DNA of 64,000 bases from M3007 sp044230315 (GTDB taxonomy: Bacteria; Bacteroidota; Bacteroidia; Chitinophagales; Saprospiraceae), in the NCBI GenBank assembly GCA_044230315.1, contig JBGARJ010000002.1:186001-250000 (forward strand). The letters run 5' to 3'. The notes beneath the pieces are model-generated. The model was given only the letters and a program-made list of their open reading frames with translations, was not told the origin of the DNA and searched no databases. How positions within the stretch are numbered: the stretch's first letter is position 1; each line of letters begins with the position of its first letter. The translations under genes and the position numbers were made by a program. Shown in pieces: positions 14,710 to 23,158 of the stretch.

Positions 14710-14789
14710 ATACCGGGTTGGGAAGGCGTTACTCTCCAATCCGGCATCTACAAATTCCGCATTCCGTATTCCGTATTCCGTATTCCGTA
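14671..14789. repeat. Inverted arrays of a 7-bp tandem repeat (ATTCCGY)
   Basis: Bases 14671-14704 hold about four to five units of GGAATGC/GGAATAC, which overlap the 3' end of gltD. Bases 14753-14789 hold five units of ATTCCGC/ATTCCGT in the opposite orientation. The two arrays can form a long stem enclosing 14705-14752. A third array in the second orientation is at 16203-16235, just across the insertion sequence. Confidence 0.85.
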
Positions 14790-14832
14790 TGACTTGGCCT
14801 AAAATAAGCTGACAGTTTTTGGTGAACAAAAA

Positions 14833-15741
14833 TTAAGGGAACATCAGCCTAAGTTGTTGGTCATCAGGGGAGAATAATAACAATTTGTTTTTTTTAGATT
14901 TATCGGTGAAGATCGGTAAAAGCGTTCTTTGACAGATCGGAATGTTAAGGATGTAACATTCAAATTGGACAGGCGTCATGAGGTTCAAGCAGCCATGAGG
15001 TCTTTCGGTGTTATACAGGTTAATATCTTGGTCAAGATATTTAATCAGGTCATTTAAGGAGTGAATAGGTCGGTGATGGAGGTATTCATTTTTGATGATG
15101 TTATTGGCACTTTCCAAAAAGGCGTTGTCAAAACAGGAGTAACCCATGCTGATGCGGATTTCAAGTTCCTGGAGTTTTTGTGTGTAGATCAGGCTTCTGT
15201 ACTGGGCGCCGCGATCGGAATGATGGATGAGTTTGAAGTCGAATTGTGTGTTTGCTCTGAGGGTTATAGCCATTTGCAGGGCGTCCAGATTGGCTTGGGC
15301 AAAGAGGTTTTGTGCGGCCTTCCAACCGATAATTCGCCGGGAGTACAGATCCTCGATCAAGACAATGTAGTGCCACTTGCCTTTGATTTTAAAATAGGTG
15401 ATATCGCTGGCCCACACTTGGTTGACATCCACTAGTTTAAGGTCGTGCAGCAAGTTGGAATAGGCTCTGAGGTCGCCGGAACGGGTTATTTGAGGCTTTT
15501 TGAAGGCAAAAACAGGTTCAAACCCGTTTTCCATGCCAAAATCCACAAAAGCATCGCGGCCAATGAAATCAGGCCTAAGCCGATGATACAACTTTTTAAG
15601 GGACATCGAGGGGTGCTTTTGTCGCTGCTCCACAAGCATGGCGGCGAGCAACAAAAAACGATCCTCCTGTTGTGCATGGCGCCGGCGCAGCACCCCATGG
15701 GCTTGCCGCGTGGTTTGCGCAGCGGCGTATAACTTGCTCAT
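14833..15741 (-). CDS. IS3-type transposase, OrfB (DDE integrase core)
   Basis: The protein has 302 residues. An HTH_21-like N-terminus is followed by an rve integrase core with the catalytic triad visible as D in WASDITYF, D in HHSDRGAQY and E in FDNAFLESANN. It carries out DNA cleavage and strand transfer of the element. The ATG overlaps the OrfA stop as ATGA (15738-15741). The two frames are thus joined by a 4-base overlap, pointing to coupled re-initiation rather than the -1 frameshift of many IS3 members. The gene is intact, so the element could still be active. Confidence 0.92.
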   Translation of the reverse strand: MSKLYAAAQTTRQAHGVLRRRHAQQEDRFLLLAAMLVEQRQKHPSMSLKKLYHRLRPDFIGRDAFVDFGMENGFEPVFAFKKPQITRSGDLRAYSNLLHDLKLVDVNQVWASDITYFKIKGKWHYIVLIEDLYSRRIIGWKAAQNLFAQANLDALQMAITLRANTQFDFKLIHHSDRGAQYRSLIYTQKLQELEIRISMGYSCFDNAFLESANNIIKNEYLHHRPIHSLNDLIKYLDQDINLYNTERPHGCLNLMTPVQFECYILNIPICQRTLLPIFTDKSKKNKLLLFSPDDQQLRLMFP

Positions 15742-16157
15742 GACCCAGGGGTGTTCTTGGTGGTGCCTTCGGAACCATTCGAGGCAGGCGAAGCGAAATT
15801 TTTTTTAAGATCGATTTGTAAGGCCTCCCCGGCGATGGCAATCAACCGCTCCAGGTATTCCAACTGGACTTGCTTCTGCCCAATGACCCGCTCCAAACGA
15901 GCCAATTCTTGAAGCAATTCCTTCGTGCGCTGCTCTTCGCTTTCCATTTGAACAACTTGAATCGTTCCTTTGGCGTGATGCGGCGAATAGCGGTACAACC
16001 ACCGATATACCGTCATCGAATTGACGCCATACAACTCCGATACATCCTTGACGCTGATCTTTTTTTCAACAATAAGTTGTACCTTTTGTCGCTTAAACGC
16101 CTCACTAAAGATACGACGCTGTTTAATCTGCAAACCATTTCTTTTCGAACCTGACAT
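15738..16157 (-). CDS. IS3-type transposase, OrfA (helix-turn-helix)
   Basis: The protein has 139 residues. It holds an N-terminal helix-turn-helix of the HTH_8 type (about residues 15-60, with the segment VKDVSELYGVNSMTVYRWL) and a following leucine-rich coiled-coil (about 70-110), as in IS3 OrfA proteins that bind the inverted repeats and partner with OrfB. The ATG at 16157 lies 18 bp inside the right inverted repeat. Confidence 0.9.
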   Translation of the reverse strand: MSGSKRNGLQIKQRRIFSEAFKRQKVQLIVEKKISVKDVSELYGVNSMTVYRWLYRYSPHHAKGTIQVVQMESEEQRTKELLQELARLERVIGQKQVQLEYLERLIAIAGEALQIDLKKNFASPASNGSEGTTKNTPGS

Positions 16158-16202
16158 GTTAAAAGTGATTTTTTCTGTCAGCTTTTTTCAGGCTAGGTCA
16201 AC

Positions 16203-16235
16203 ATTCCGCATTCCGCATTCCGCATTCCGCATTCG
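16203..16235. repeat. 7-bp tandem repeat array, right of the insertion sequence
   Basis: Four perfect ATTCCGC units and a partial fifth continue the array found at 14753-14789. The IS therefore split what was probably one array. The array ends directly at the stop codon of the lipoprotein gene (16236-16238). Confidence 0.85.
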
Positions 16236-16646
16236 CTACCGCTTATGGAGTTCCATCGTTTGCACATTCGCCTGGTTGGTGGATTTCCAGATTTGGGTGG
16301 ACTTCTTGTTTTTCACCACGATCCAGGATTTGGCCAGGTAGGTATTTCGGCTGATGATCGTGACCTGGTCGATGGTATTGTTCCAGGAAAAACTGTTGGT
16401 ATCGGGCGTGCGTGCGCTGCGGGTCATGACGGAGACATCGTTGTCGCCGCTGCCGTTGCGTTTGAAGGTGACGGTGCCCAGGTCGCTCGACACCTGGGTT
16501 TCGCCGTTGGCAAAACGCTGCTCGTACCGAACCACGTCCCAGGTGCCGACCAGCCGGCGGTGAAAGCGTTTTTCAGCGCTGCAGCCACTGAGCAGGCTGA
16601 CCAGGGATAGAAAAAGAAAGGTGCGAAAAAGCCATTTTATGGTCAT
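16236..16646 (-). CDS. Small lipocalin-like lipoprotein, function unknown
   Basis: The start is placed at ATG 16646 rather than the far upstream 16907, because it begins a lipoprotein signal peptide with lipobox LLSGC around residues 18-22. The mature part is about 115 residues and starts with RLVGTWDVVRYEQRF, a pattern typical of lipocalin-like proteins of Bacteroidota, followed by alternating beta-rich segments (GTVTFKRNGSG, NTIDQVTII). The protein is expected to be membrane-anchored on the periplasmic side. No substrate can be inferred. The gene stands alone between an insertion sequence and a divergent vWA gene. Confidence 0.72.
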   Translation of the reverse strand: MTIKWLFRTFLFLSLVSLLSGCSAEKRFHRRLVGTWDVVRYEQRFANGETQVSSDLGTVTFKRNGSGDNDVSVMTRSARTPDTNSFSWNNTIDQVTIISRNTYLAKSWIVVKNKKSTQIWKSTNQANVQTMELHKR

Positions 16647-16932
16647 AGCAAGTTGATTTTGTTGTGTATAAACGCCCGAACGGGTAGGGAGATTTTGATC
16701 CTGCCCCGAAGATACGGCAATCCGGTCTTCCCCTGGCAAAAGTGCGGCGCAGCGTTCAGTTGACCGCAAGACCCGTTCACCCTTAAAACAGCGGTATTCA
16801 CTCGACCGGATGAAAAAAAACGCATCCGTTTTGTGGATAATATTGCTGGCTTGCATCTGCTCCCACTGTTCACACGGGGCACTAGTGCCGTAATCAATAG
16901 GCCCCAATTTCCAACTTCAAACATACACAAGC

Positions 16933-18945
16933 ATGAAAATCTACGCATTGCTCTTGTCCGGCCTGATTGCCGCAGCTTCCTATTTTCCACCAACAGACAC
17001 CGTGCTCGCCGGGAAAATCACCGACTCCGGCGGCCAGGCGCTTATAGGCGTTTCCGTCAGGGTGATGAAGGACAAAGATTTCATCCGGGGCGCGATAACC
17101 GATTACAACGGCGACTATCGCGTCACCGTTGAGCCGGGCACGTACCGGATCGAAGTCAGTTTTACCGGGTACGCTACAAAGCAGGTGGAAAAGGTGCAGG
17201 TGCTGGCCGGCCAGATCAACACGCTAAACGTCACGATGGCCGAACCGGCGGCTTTGGAAGAAGTCGTGGTAAGGGCCTACAAAGTGCCCCTCATCGAACA
17301 GGATAAAACCGTCAGCGGGCAGACGCTCTCGCTGGGTACTGCACGCCCGACGCCTTCCCGGGCGGCTAAACGCGAAAAAAAGGCTTCGGGCGCGCCTCCC
17401 GCCAAACCGGCTTACAATGCATGGGGGGCGCCTCCGGCTCCGAAAGCGGCTGATCGATCCCAAAAAGAACGCGGCTCCATCGCCCGCGACACCACCCAAC
17501 CGCCGTCAGATTACAGCGCCGAAAACTACGCCGCCATTGTGGAGAACCCCTTCCTTGCCGTGCAGTCCAATGCCGTTTCCACGTTTTCCATCGATGTGGA
17601 CGCCGCCTCGTACAGCAATACGCGGCGTTTTCTGCAATCGGGGCAGTTGCCGCCGGCCGACGCCGTGCGCATCGAGGAATTTGTCAACTACTTCGATTAC
17701 CGCTACCCGGCGCCCAGCGGCGCCGATCCCTTCTCGGTCAACACCGAACTGGCCGAATGCCCCTGGGCGCCGCAACACCGGCTGTTGCTCGTGGGCTTGC
17801 AGGGCCGCCAGATCGAAACCGGCCAGTTGCCGCCCAGCAATTTCGTGTTCCTCGTCGACGTGTCGGGCAGCATGAGCGAGCCCAACAAATTGCCCCTCGT
17901 ACAGCAATCGCTGGCCATGCTCACCGACTACCTGCGCCCGCAAGACCGCGTGGCGCTGGTGGTGTACGCCGGCGCGGCGGGCACGGTGCTGCCGTCTACG
18001 CCGGGTTCCGACAAGGTGGCGATCAAAGCCGCTATCGAACGCCTCTCCGCCGGCGGCAGCACGGCCGGCGCGGCGGGCATCCAACTGGCATACGACGTGG
18101 CGCGCAAAAACTTCATTCGGGGCGGCAACAACCGCGTCGTGCTCTGCACCGACGGCGACTTCAACGTCGGCGTCAGCAGCGACGGCGAATTGGTCAAACT
18201 CATTGAAAACGAACGCGAAAGTGGAGTATTCCTCACGGTGCTGGGCTTCGGGATGGGCAATTACCAGGACAACAAAATGCAGCAACTGGCCGACAAGGGC
18301 AACGGCAACCACGCCTATATCGACCAGATCGGGGAAGCCAAAAAAGTGCTCATCAGCGAATTTGGCGGCACCCTGTTCGCCATCGCCAAGGACGTGAAGA
18401 TACAGATCGAATTCAACCCCGCCCGCGTGGCCGGATACCGCCTGATCGGCTACGAAAACCGCCTGCTTGCCCGCGAAGACTTCGACGACGACACCAAGGA
18501 CGCCGGCGAACTCGGCGCCGGGCACCGCGTCACGGCCCTTTACGAAATCGTGCCGGCCGGCCAGCCGCTTCCCCTTGGCGTGAAAAACGGCGAAATGCGC
18601 TACCAGGAGACCAAACTTTCCGCGGCTGCCGGCAGCGGCGAGCTGTTGTCGCTCAAACTCCGCTACAAACAACCCAAAGCCGCCGCGGCCAGCCAGCTGA
18701 TCGAAACTACCGTGGCCGATCGGCTGGCCGGCGCCCCGAGTGACAACTTCCAACTGGCCGCCGCCACCGCCGAGTTTGGCTTGCTGCTGCGCCATTCGTC
18801 GTACAAAGGCAAGGCCACCTATGAAAACGCCCTCGCGCTGGCGCAACAAGCCGCCAAAACCGACGCCAGCGGCTACCGGAAAGAACTGTGCACCCTGATC
18901 GAAAAGGCGGGGCTGCTGGATACGGCAGACACCGCCCATAAATGA
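16933..18945 (+). CDS. von Willebrand factor A protein with carboxypeptidase-regulatory-like domain (YfbK type)
   Basis: The protein has 670 residues with a signal peptide. Residues about 25-105 form a CarboxypepD_reg-like beta domain (GKITDSGGQALIGVSVRV, GDYRVTVEPGTYRIEVS). A low-complexity Ala/Pro/Lys linker follows. Residues about 190-300 match the N-terminal domain found ahead of vWA in YfbK-like proteins (NPFLAVQSNAVSTFSIDVD, FVNYFDY). The vWA domain has the MIDAS motif DVSGSMS at about residue 309 and is followed by a C-terminal DUF3520-like region. It probably acts in the periplasm or at the surface through metal-dependent protein binding; the partner is unknown. It is divergent from the small lipoprotein gene across 286 bp in which I see no clear motif. 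Confidence 0.87.
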   Translation: MKIYALLLSGLIAAASYFPPTDTVLAGKITDSGGQALIGVSVRVMKDKDFIRGAITDYNGDYRVTVEPGTYRIEVSFTGYATKQVEKVQVLAGQINTLNVTMAEPAALEEVVVRAYKVPLIEQDKTVSGQTLSLGTARPTPSRAAKREKKASGAPPAKPAYNAWGAPPAPKAADRSQKERGSIARDTTQPPSDYSAENYAAIVENPFLAVQSNAVSTFSIDVDAASYSNTRRFLQSGQLPPADAVRIEEFVNYFDYRYPAPSGADPFSVNTELAECPWAPQHRLLLVGLQGRQIETGQLPPSNFVFLVDVSGSMSEPNKLPLVQQSLAMLTDYLRPQDRVALVVYAGAAGTVLPSTPGSDKVAIKAAIERLSAGGSTAGAAGIQLAYDVARKNFIRGGNNRVVLCTDGDFNVGVSSDGELVKLIENERESGVFLTVLGFGMGNYQDNKMQQLADKGNGNHAYIDQIGEAKKVLISEFGGTLFAIAKDVKIQIEFNPARVAGYRLIGYENRLLAREDFDDDTKDAGELGAGHRVTALYEIVPAGQPLPLGVKNGEMRYQETKLSAAAGSGELLSLKLRYKQPKAAAASQLIETTVADRLAGAPSDNFQLAAATAEFGLLLRHSSYKGKATYENALALAQQAAKTDASGYRKELCTLIEKAGLLDTADTAHK

Positions 18946-18985
18946 AACCAGGATGCCAATTTTGATGGCGGGACAACGCTCCGGT

Positions 18986-19909
18986 TCAGAATTTTAGAAA
19001 GGATACCGCAACCTGGCGACCGTTTTCCAGCAACACCGAGAGCCAGTACACCCCCGTGGGCAACGCGGCGGTATCGACCCATTCCGGCAGCCCGTTTTCG
19101 GAATGCAGCAGCTTGCCCTGTGCGTTGAATACCTTCGTTTGGCGCACGGCGGCGGGCAAATCCGCGGCTTGCACCAACAGCCGGTCGGTTGCCGGGTTGG
19201 GGTGGAGCGAAAGGGCGGGGTGATACGAAAGCGATATGTCGGAGCTGACAGTGACGGTGCAGCCGGGGCCGTATGACGAATACGACCCGCCGGATGCGGT
19301 AAAACAGATGAATTTCAGGTCGAACCCATCGACGACGCTCGCACAAATTTCCTGGTCGAGGAAGAAATAGCTGCAATCGGGCAGGTTGCTCTGCGAGGGC
19401 CGGCCAACCATACCGATGCCTTCGATGATCTCGAAGTGCAAATTGCCCGGACTACCCGTCAGCAATTGGACCACGTTTTGCCGGCGCCGCAGCTGACCGG
19501 CCGCCAGTACGGTATCGACCGATTCGATGCGGTAGGTAAAAGATCCGTTGGTTGGATACAAAGGCGGTACGTAGACGATGCTGTCGGGGCCCAGATCGAA
19601 ATCATACAGCTTGGCAAAAGTATTGGCAGCTTCCTGGTAGGCGTACACCTGATTGCCGCTGGCATAGGCGAAGCGCAGCGGCGGGTACAAAAAACCGCCG
19701 GCGCCGGTAGCCACGATTTTTTTGCAGGCCTGGCCGTTGACCACCGTATCGCTGGCGACGGCCAGGTTAAAATTCAGGTTGACGCCGGCAAAACCGCCGG
19801 TCAGTTTGAAGGTCCACACATGGTCGGGGGCGAGCCAGGTTTGGGCGCGGGTTGCTGCGGCCGGCGCCAGGAACAGGAGGAAGCAAACGAATCGTTTCAT
19901 TGTGTTCAT
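18986..19909 (-). CDS. Secreted protein with T9SS type A sorting domain, function unknown
   Basis: ATG at 19909 (or 19900, three codons later) begins a signal peptide; the longer frame to 20026 reads into non-coding sequence. The mature protein has about 285 residues, is beta-rich and is not assignable to an enzyme family. It contains several cysteines near the middle (CSYFF, CASVVD, FICFTASGG). The last 75 residues form a T9SS sorting domain with HPNPATDRLLVQ, VFNAQGKLL and LPTGVYWLSV, so the protein should cross the outer membrane through T9SS. It is convergent with the vWA gene, with 40 bp between stops. Confidence 0.82.
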   Translation of the reverse strand: MNTMKRFVCFLLFLAPAAATRAQTWLAPDHVWTFKLTGGFAGVNLNFNLAVASDTVVNGQACKKIVATGAGGFLYPPLRFAYASGNQVYAYQEAANTFAKLYDFDLGPDSIVYVPPLYPTNGSFTYRIESVDTVLAAGQLRRRQNVVQLLTGSPGNLHFEIIEGIGMVGRPSQSNLPDCSYFFLDQEICASVVDGFDLKFICFTASGGSYSSYGPGCTVTVSSDISLSYHPALSLHPNPATDRLLVQAADLPAAVRQTKVFNAQGKLLHSENGLPEWVDTAALPTGVYWLSVLLENGRQVAVSFLKF

Positions 19910-19978
19910 TTTTCGGTCCAATTTGGATAAATATACCAGGCAAGACCGAAAGAAGCAACCCGCGGGTTGGGTCGGGGC

Positions 19979-20020
19979 AAAAAACAAGGGGCGTCCCGAA
20001 TGGAGTCGGGACGCCCCTTG
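19979..20020 (-). terminator. Rho-independent terminator on the minus strand
   Basis: A perfect 14-bp stem has arms CAAGGGGCGTCCCG (19985-19998) and CGGGACGCCCCTTG (20007-20020) around an 8-base loop. Read on the minus strand it is followed by six T (19984-19979). It ends transcripts coming from the 28-codon ORF at 20135-20049 and lies 70 bp before the T9SS-protein gene. Confidence 0.85.
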
Positions 20021-20048
20021 CAACAAGGTGGTGGGTGGTACGGCTGCG

Positions 20049-20135
20049 TCAGGCGGTCTGTGTTTTGAGGGTATAAACTTTGCGCATCAGGTAGATGGCG
20101 CCCAACAGCAGGGTGTACGAGAGCGTAGCGGTCAT
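20049..20135 (-). CDS. Putative 28-residue hydrophobic small protein or leader
   Basis: The small frame runs ATG (20133-20135) to TGA (20049-20051). It encodes a peptide starting MTATLSYTLLLGAIYLMRKV and ending with a short charged tail, so it looks like one membrane helix followed by a basic end. The support is positional: a strong rho-independent terminator with a T-tract follows 28 bp downstream on the same strand, so something short is transcribed here. It could be a small membrane protein, a leader for the T9SS-protein gene downstream, or the coding part of a small RNA. No clear promoter was identified upstream. Confidence 0.4.
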   Translation of the reverse strand: MTATLSYTLLLGAIYLMRKVYTLKTQTA

Positions 20136-20176
20136 GGTAGACAGATTGGTTCGATTAGTTATGGTTGTGTTGCTTA

Positions 20177-20337
20177 AGAACATGTTTGGAATTTCATTGC
20201 TGGCCTGCAAATAGAAAATTTAATTTCATGCTGCGTTAAATTTTTCGGCGGATTGCCCGCATACGCCTGCAAAATTTGCCTTGCCTGAAATTAAATTTTT
20301 CCATTTTCGCCTCAGCATGAAAATCCAAACATGTTCT
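20177..20337. repeat. MITE-like palindromic repeat, copy 1 (161 bp)
   Basis: The ends are AGAACATGTTTGGA and its complement TCCAAACATGTTCT. The interior is a long imperfect palindrome with AAATTTAATTTC-type arms and a central GGCGTATGCGGGCAATCCGCC-like core. This copy is in the opposite orientation to the three others at 34247, 39831 and 62251. It lies 175 bp before the SIR2-STAND gene. Confidence 0.9.
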
Positions 20338-20512
20338 AAACGGTTCCGGGCTTTTTGACGTGCGGCGCCTGGTAACAGGCTGCACGGCAGGGGTAACATC
20401 GTTCGTAGAACGACACGCGTTTTTAAAACGCTGCCGGCGCGCCGCCTTTTTTGAAAAAAAATTTCGACGGCTCAAAGACAACCGGCGCGGCGTTTTCCCC
20501 TATGGGTGTGAA

Positions 20513-23146
20513 ATGCTTACTTTTACCCGCCATAAAAACGTGAAAACCCGATCCGCCTTGGAACCGCTCGAACTGCTCAAAGAAAAAATTGCCGCCCGCC
20601 GGATACTCGTCGTAGCGGGCACGGGCGTATCGATGGCCTGCACGGGCGACCGGCGCTCGACCTGGAAAGGGCTCCTCGAAGACGGCCTGGCCTACGCCCG
20701 GCAATACGGCGACAAAGCCGTGACGCTCGACGGCCTCGAAGCCGACATCGCCGGCGGCGATACCGACCGGTTGATCCTGGCGGCCAAAAAAATTACCAAA
20801 GCCCTGGGCGGGCAGCAAGGCGGCCTGTTCGCCGAATGGCTGCGCCAGTCCGTCGGCGAACTGCGTATCGCCCCCGGGCGAAGCGCCCTGGCGGATGCGC
20901 TCCATGCGCTGGACGCGCCGCTGGCCACCACCAATTACGACGATATCCTGCGGGAAGGCGCCGGCCGCGATCCCATTACCTGGAAGCAGCACCCGGCCGT
21001 CCACCGCTTTTTGCTGGGCCATGAAAACGCCATACTGCACCTGCACGGCCACTGGAAGACCCCCGAATCGGTCATCTTCGACGACCGGAGTTATTCCAAC
21101 ATGGTGGGTAACCAAACGGCCCAGGCCCTGCAGCAGCTCGCCGCGGGCAGCCGCTCCCTCTTGTTCGTCGGCTACGGCGCCGGCTTCGAGGACCCCAACT
21201 TCGAACAGTGGCTAGATTTTCTGCGCCAAGTGCTGGCGGCTACCGGCCACCAGCATTTCCGGCTGGTGCGCAGCGCCGAATACGAAGCCGCCCGGAAATT
21301 TCATGCGAAGGATAATATCGTCCCCATCGCCTACGGCGACGACCACGAGGACCTGCCCGGTTTCCTGCAGCGCCTCGCCCCCGCCCCGGCGCCTGCCGCG
21401 ATAAGCATACCGGCGCCGGCTGCCCCGCCCCCGCCCGGCGGCAAGCGCCTGCGCGCGCCGGGGCCCTGCATCGGCCGCGACGAACAGGTGGAGGCGATGG
21501 TACAGACCTTGCTGGCCGCGCGCCCGGCCTGCCTGCTCGGCCCCGGCGGCGTGGGCAAAAGCACGGTGAGCCTCAGGGCCCTGCACGACGAGCGGGTGGT
21601 GGAGAAATTCGGCGAACGCCGTTACTTCGTGTACTGCGAGGCAGCCAACAGCCGCAACGAACTGATGCAGGCCATCGCGCGCGACACGGGCGTGACGCCC
21701 GGCGAACACCTGGAGGCCCGCTTGTGGCAACACCTCGAACGGGCCCCGGCTGCGCTCACGCTCGACAATTTTGAAACGCCCTGGGAGCAGGACGCCGGCG
21801 CCGTGGAAGAACTCCTGGCCCAACTGGCCGCCCTGCCCCGGCTGGCGCTGGTAGCCAGCATCCGCGGACGCAAACGCCCGCAGGACCTCGATTGGGGCCT
21901 GCATACCGAAATAGCGCCCCTCGACGCCGCTGCGGCCCGCGCCGTTTTTTTGCAGTACGCCGGCGCGGCGCTGGCCGGCGACCCCGACCTGGACGCCCTG
22001 GTGGCCGAACAGGACGGCCTGCCCCTGGCCCTGCGCTTGCTGGGCGCCCAGGCCCAAGGCGCGCCCAACCTGAACCTGCTGCGCCGCGCCTGGGAGGCCA
22101 AGCGCAGCGAATTGCTGCAGGCCGGCGCGGCCGACCACAAGAACCTGAGCCTGGCCGTGTCCGCCGAGCTCTCGGTGGCCAAACTGACCCCGGCCGCCCT
22201 GCGCCTGCTCAGCCTGCTGGCGCTGCTACCCGGAGGCGCAGCCGAAGCGCAGCTCCCGGCCCTGCTGCCCGACGATACCTTTGCCGCCGCGCGCGACTTG
22301 CGCCAGAGCGGCCTGGCCTACGACGCAGACGGTCGCCTGCGCCTGTTGCGGCCCGTGCGCGACCACGTGCTGCGCCGCCACCCGCCCGAGGTGGAAGACC
22401 GCCTGCGGGCGATCGAATTTTACTGCGGCTACGCCGCCGAAGCGGGCGCTCCGATAGGCGGTGAAGGCGGAGCCGAAGCCGCGACCGCCCTGGCGGCCGA
22501 ACTGGACAACCTGGAAACGCTGTTGCCCGAAGCGCTCGCCGGCGCATCAGTGGAGCCTGGTATCCGGGCAGCGCTCGCCATAGCGGATTTGTTGCGCTAT
22601 ACCGGCCTGGGGTGGAAGGGCTGGCTGGAACAGGCGTCTGGAGTAGCGCCCACGGATGAATTGCGGGCGAAATGCTTGAAGAAACTCGGTGATGTGGCAT
22701 GGACACAATCGGACAACGAAGGGGCGCGTGGCTATTTTGATCAGGCGCTTCCCTTGTACGAACGGATCGGCGACTTGCTGGGCAAAGCCAATTGCCTGAG
22801 CAGTTTGGGCGACATCGCGTTTCGAGAATCGGACAACGAAGGGGCGCGTGGCTATTTTGATCAGGCGCTTCCCTTGTACGAACGGATCGGCTCCTTGCTG
22901 GGCAAAGCCAATTGCCTTCGCAGTTTGGGCGACCTCCTGAAATCGGAAAACGACCTGCCGGGCGCGATCGAACAATGGCAAACAGCGCTCGGGCTCTACC
23001 GCCGGATCGGCGACCGCTACTCCATCGGCTGGACGCTCCGCCGCCTCGCCCTGGCCCACGAGGGCGAGGCCCGGCAGCAATACCTCGACCAGGCCCGCGA
23101 GGCCTGGCGCGATATGCCGTACCTCTGGGAGAACCTGGAGCTGTAG
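20513..23146 (+). CDS. SIR2-like/STAND NTPase with TPR sensor, candidate antiphage protein
   Basis: ATG at 20513 is chosen over GTG 20360, whose added 51 residues look like translated non-coding DNA. The product has 877 residues. Residues 30-290 form a SIR2-like domain with GTGVS (36-40), TTNYD (139-143) and LHGH (177-180), which contain the Asn and His expected for NAD hydrolysis. A Pro/Ala linker follows. Residues about 315-640 form an NB-ARC-type STAND NTPase with P-loop GPGGVGKS (343-350), LTLDNFE as Walker B, an SIRGRKRP sensor and GLPLALRLLG. Residues about 720-860 are TPRs, two of them near-identical. The effector-STAND-repeat order is that of prokaryotic NLR-like defence proteins such as Avs-type systems, in which target binding triggers NAD depletion. 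No other defence genes adjoin it. The function is inferred from architecture. Confidence 0.85.
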   Translation: MLTFTRHKNVKTRSALEPLELLKEKIAARRILVVAGTGVSMACTGDRRSTWKGLLEDGLAYARQYGDKAVTLDGLEADIAGGDTDRLILAAKKITKALGGQQGGLFAEWLRQSVGELRIAPGRSALADALHALDAPLATTNYDDILREGAGRDPITWKQHPAVHRFLLGHENAILHLHGHWKTPESVIFDDRSYSNMVGNQTAQALQQLAAGSRSLLFVGYGAGFEDPNFEQWLDFLRQVLAATGHQHFRLVRSAEYEAARKFHAKDNIVPIAYGDDHEDLPGFLQRLAPAPAPAAISIPAPAAPPPPGGKRLRAPGPCIGRDEQVEAMVQTLLAARPACLLGPGGVGKSTVSLRALHDERVVEKFGERRYFVYCEAANSRNELMQAIARDTGVTPGEHLEARLWQHLERAPAALTLDNFETPWEQDAGAVEELLAQLAALPRLALVASIRGRKRPQDLDWGLHTEIAPLDAAAARAVFLQYAGAALAGDPDLDALVAEQDGLPLALRLLGAQAQGAPNLNLLRRAWEAKRSELLQAGAADHKNLSLAVSAELSVAKLTPAALRLLSLLALLPGGAAEAQLPALLPDDTFAAARDLRQSGLAYDADGRLRLLRPVRDHVLRRHPPEVEDRLRAIEFYCGYAAEAGAPIGGEGGAEAATALAAELDNLETLLPEALAGASVEPGIRAALAIADLLRYTGLGWKGWLEQASGVAPTDELRAKCLKKLGDVAWTQSDNEGARGYFDQALPLYERIGDLLGKANCLSSLGDIAFRESDNEGARGYFDQALPLYERIGSLLGKANCLRSLGDLLKSENDLPGAIEQWQTALGLYRRIGDRYSIGWTLRRLALAHEGEARQQYLDQAREAWRDMPYLWENLEL

Positions 23147-23158
23147 CCCCGCCTGCGC

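Larger units (their letters stand above)
14790..16200 (-). mobile_element. IS3-family-like insertion sequence, 1411 bp
   Basis: The terminal inverted repeats are 26 bp, at 14790-14815 and 16175-16200, matching at 22 of 26 positions and starting TGAC/ending GTCA. The element carries two overlapping transposase genes read on the minus strand. It sits inside the ATTCCGY array, with repeat units directly on both sides. No clear target duplication is visible (CCGTA on the left, ACATT on the right); slippage in the repeat could have erased it. Confidence 0.88.

Noticed and set aside
14790..16200. Target-site duplication of the IS3-like element
   Set aside because: Flanks CCGTA and ACATT do not match. 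The surrounding 7-bp array makes any short match meaningless.
16647..16932. N-terminal extension of the small lipoprotein to 16907
   Set aside because: The first 87 codons hold no signal or conserved sequence and run through the divergent gene's promoter zone; the lipobox start at 16646 is clear.
20360..20512. Upstream extension of the SIR2-STAND protein from GTG 20360
   Set aside because: The extra 51 residues are rich in Arg and Phe without family similarity. The sequence resembles intergenic DNA next to the MITE, and ATG 20513 precedes the conserved SIR2 start closely.
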